A stretch of 6,286 bases of DNA from Burkholderiales bacterium. Its GTDB lineage: Bacteria > Pseudomonadota > Gammaproteobacteria > Burkholderiales > Usitatibacteraceae. The position numbers and the translations under genes are program-made. Below the pieces are notes generated by a model, which did no database searches, had not been told where the DNA came from, and saw nothing but the letters and a program-made list of their open reading frames with translations. The stretch lies in NCBI GenBank assembly GCA_017880705.1, contig JADGRS010000198.1, positions 1 through 6,286 on the forward strand, read 5' to 3'. Below are positions 5,972 through 6,286 of the stretch, piece after piece; position 1 is the stretch's first letter; each line of letters opens with the position of its first letter.

Positions 5972-6217
5972 ATGAGCGACAGGACGCCCATATCGAGCGC
6001 CGCCCTGTTCGAGATCCTTTGCCGGGATTTCGGGGTGCTGCGCGCGCCGTCATGCAGCTCGTGCGAGGTCCCGAGACCGAAGCGCAGCGCCGACGGGCTG
6101 GGCTGGACCTGCCTGTTCCACCCGTGCGACTTCGGATGCCATCACCTGCTCGAGTGGATGGTGACGCAGTATTCGAAGCAGTACCGTCCGCGGGAGCTGT
6201 GCGACACCGTCAGCTAG
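5972..6217 (+). CDS. Small cysteine-rich protein of unknown function
   Basis: I do not recognise this 81-residue protein. It has seven cysteines (17, 28, 31, 47, 52, 56, 77) and histidines at 50, 57 and 58. The CSSC pair (28-31) and the WTCLFHPCDFGCHH cluster (46-58) could bind zinc or another metal, or form an iron-sulfur or disulfide site; this is inference. There is no signal peptide or membrane helix, so it is probably cytoplasmic. ATG 5972 has GGGAGA at 5958-5963, 8 nt upstream. All but about nine codons end in G or C, as in neighbouring genes, and the aromatic and cysteine content is unlike a chance frame. It is divergent from the solute-binding protein gene and shares the CRP-like site with it. 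The antisense frame over the same stretch looks like a shadow. Confidence 0.72.
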   Translation: MSDRTPISSAALFEILCRDFGVLRAPSCSSCEVPRPKRSADGLGWTCLFHPCDFGCHHLLEWMVTQYSKQYRPRELCDTVS

Positions 6218-6233
6218 CCCCGTTGCGCCAATG

Positions 6234-6257
6234 AAAAGGGCCCGGCATGCCGGGCCC
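6234..6257 (-). terminator. Intrinsic terminator for a leftward gene beyond the right edge
   Basis: GGGCCCGGCATGCCGGGCCC (6238-6257) is a perfect 20-bp palindrome that can fold into a very stable GC hairpin. On the - strand it is followed directly by TTTT (6237-6234) then CATT, the layout of a rho-independent terminator for transcription coming from the right. On the + strand the stem is followed by TCCAAG, with no T-run, so it would only weakly end transcription of the small cysteine-rich gene. Confidence 0.7.
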
Positions 6258-6266
6258 TCCAAGCGG

Positions 6267-6284
6267 TCCCCGTTCGCACGGGGA
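6267..6284. repeat. Second hairpin at the right edge
   Basis: TCCCCGT (6267-6273) and ACGGGGA (6278-6284) form a 7-bp perfect stem around the loop TCGC. It is 9 nt from the 20-bp palindrome. It has no T-run on the strand visible here. It may be part of the end of a leftward transcript whose gene lies outside the window. Confidence 0.45.
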
Positions 6285-6286
6285 AT

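Noticed and set aside
4342..6234. 630-codon open frame on the + strand opposite the solute-binding protein
   Set aside because: Low-complexity Arg/Glu/Val/His composition, no ribosome binding site or family motif, and antisense to a clear family 5 receptor. Its length comes from the rarity of stop codons in GC-rich antisense.
6050..6262. 70-codon - strand frame opposite the small cysteine-rich gene
   Set aside because: It starts with TTG and reads through the 20-bp terminator palindrome. The + strand frame has the ribosome binding site and a better composition.
6258..6286. Possible tRNA 3' end on the - strand because of the GCGAAC-containing hairpin
   Set aside because: The loop is four bases rather than seven and there is no acceptor stem or CCA arrangement.

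Overview
This is a compact, GC-rich window (roughly two thirds G+C by eye, with strong G/C preference at third codon positions) from a bacterial chromosome. The gene types (UxaA-type sugar-acid dehydratase, TRAP solute receptor, GTT1-like glutathione transferase, family 5 peptide-type solute receptor), the GC-rich codon use and the Shine-Dalgarno starts suggest a proteobacterium, most likely a betaproteobacterium. That placement is inference; there is no rRNA or other marker gene here.

Left part (1-3786, + strand): five reading frames are packed head to tail with gaps of 10, 14 and 13 nt and one 8-nt overlap, so they look like one operon. They are: (i) the 3' end of a major facilitator transporter that stops just after what should be its seventh membrane helix, so it is probably truncated; (ii) a full-length UxaA/GarD-family dehydratase (SAF domain plus catalytic domain); (iii) a periplasmic TRAP receptor of the DctP type; (iv) a glutathione S-transferase-like protein; (v) a GNAT acetyltransferase with a TTG start inside the previous gene. 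The first three form a sugar-acid uptake and dehydration theme: capture or import of a hexonate or hexarate, then dehydration to a 2-keto-3-deoxy acid. No DctQ/DctM membrane subunits are present, so the TRAP receptor is an orphan here. The last two genes are probably passengers or accessory.

Middle (3787-4292, + strand): a short intergenic stretch with a plausible sigma70-type promoter, then a small putative exported protein of unknown function. Its stop codon lies 4 nt from the stop of a convergent gene.

Right part (4297-6286): a family 5 (DppA/OppA-type) solute-binding protein on the - strand, with no permease or ATPase genes beside it. It is divergent from an 81-residue cysteine-rich protein on the + strand. 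Their 100-nt shared upstream region holds a perfect TGTGA-N6-TCACA element, the consensus of CRP-type regulators, which suggests cAMP-receptor-like (nutrient-linked) control of one or both genes. The window ends in two hairpins. The first is a perfect 20-bp palindrome followed by a T-run on the - strand, so it probably ends a leftward gene beyond the right edge.

I see no rRNA, tRNA, CRISPR array, insertion sequence, phage gene or attachment site. I did not find a clearly new multi-gene system. The best leads are the truncated transporter joined to a sugar-acid operon with an orphan TRAP receptor, and the CRP-like site between an orphan peptide receptor and a small cysteine-rich protein.
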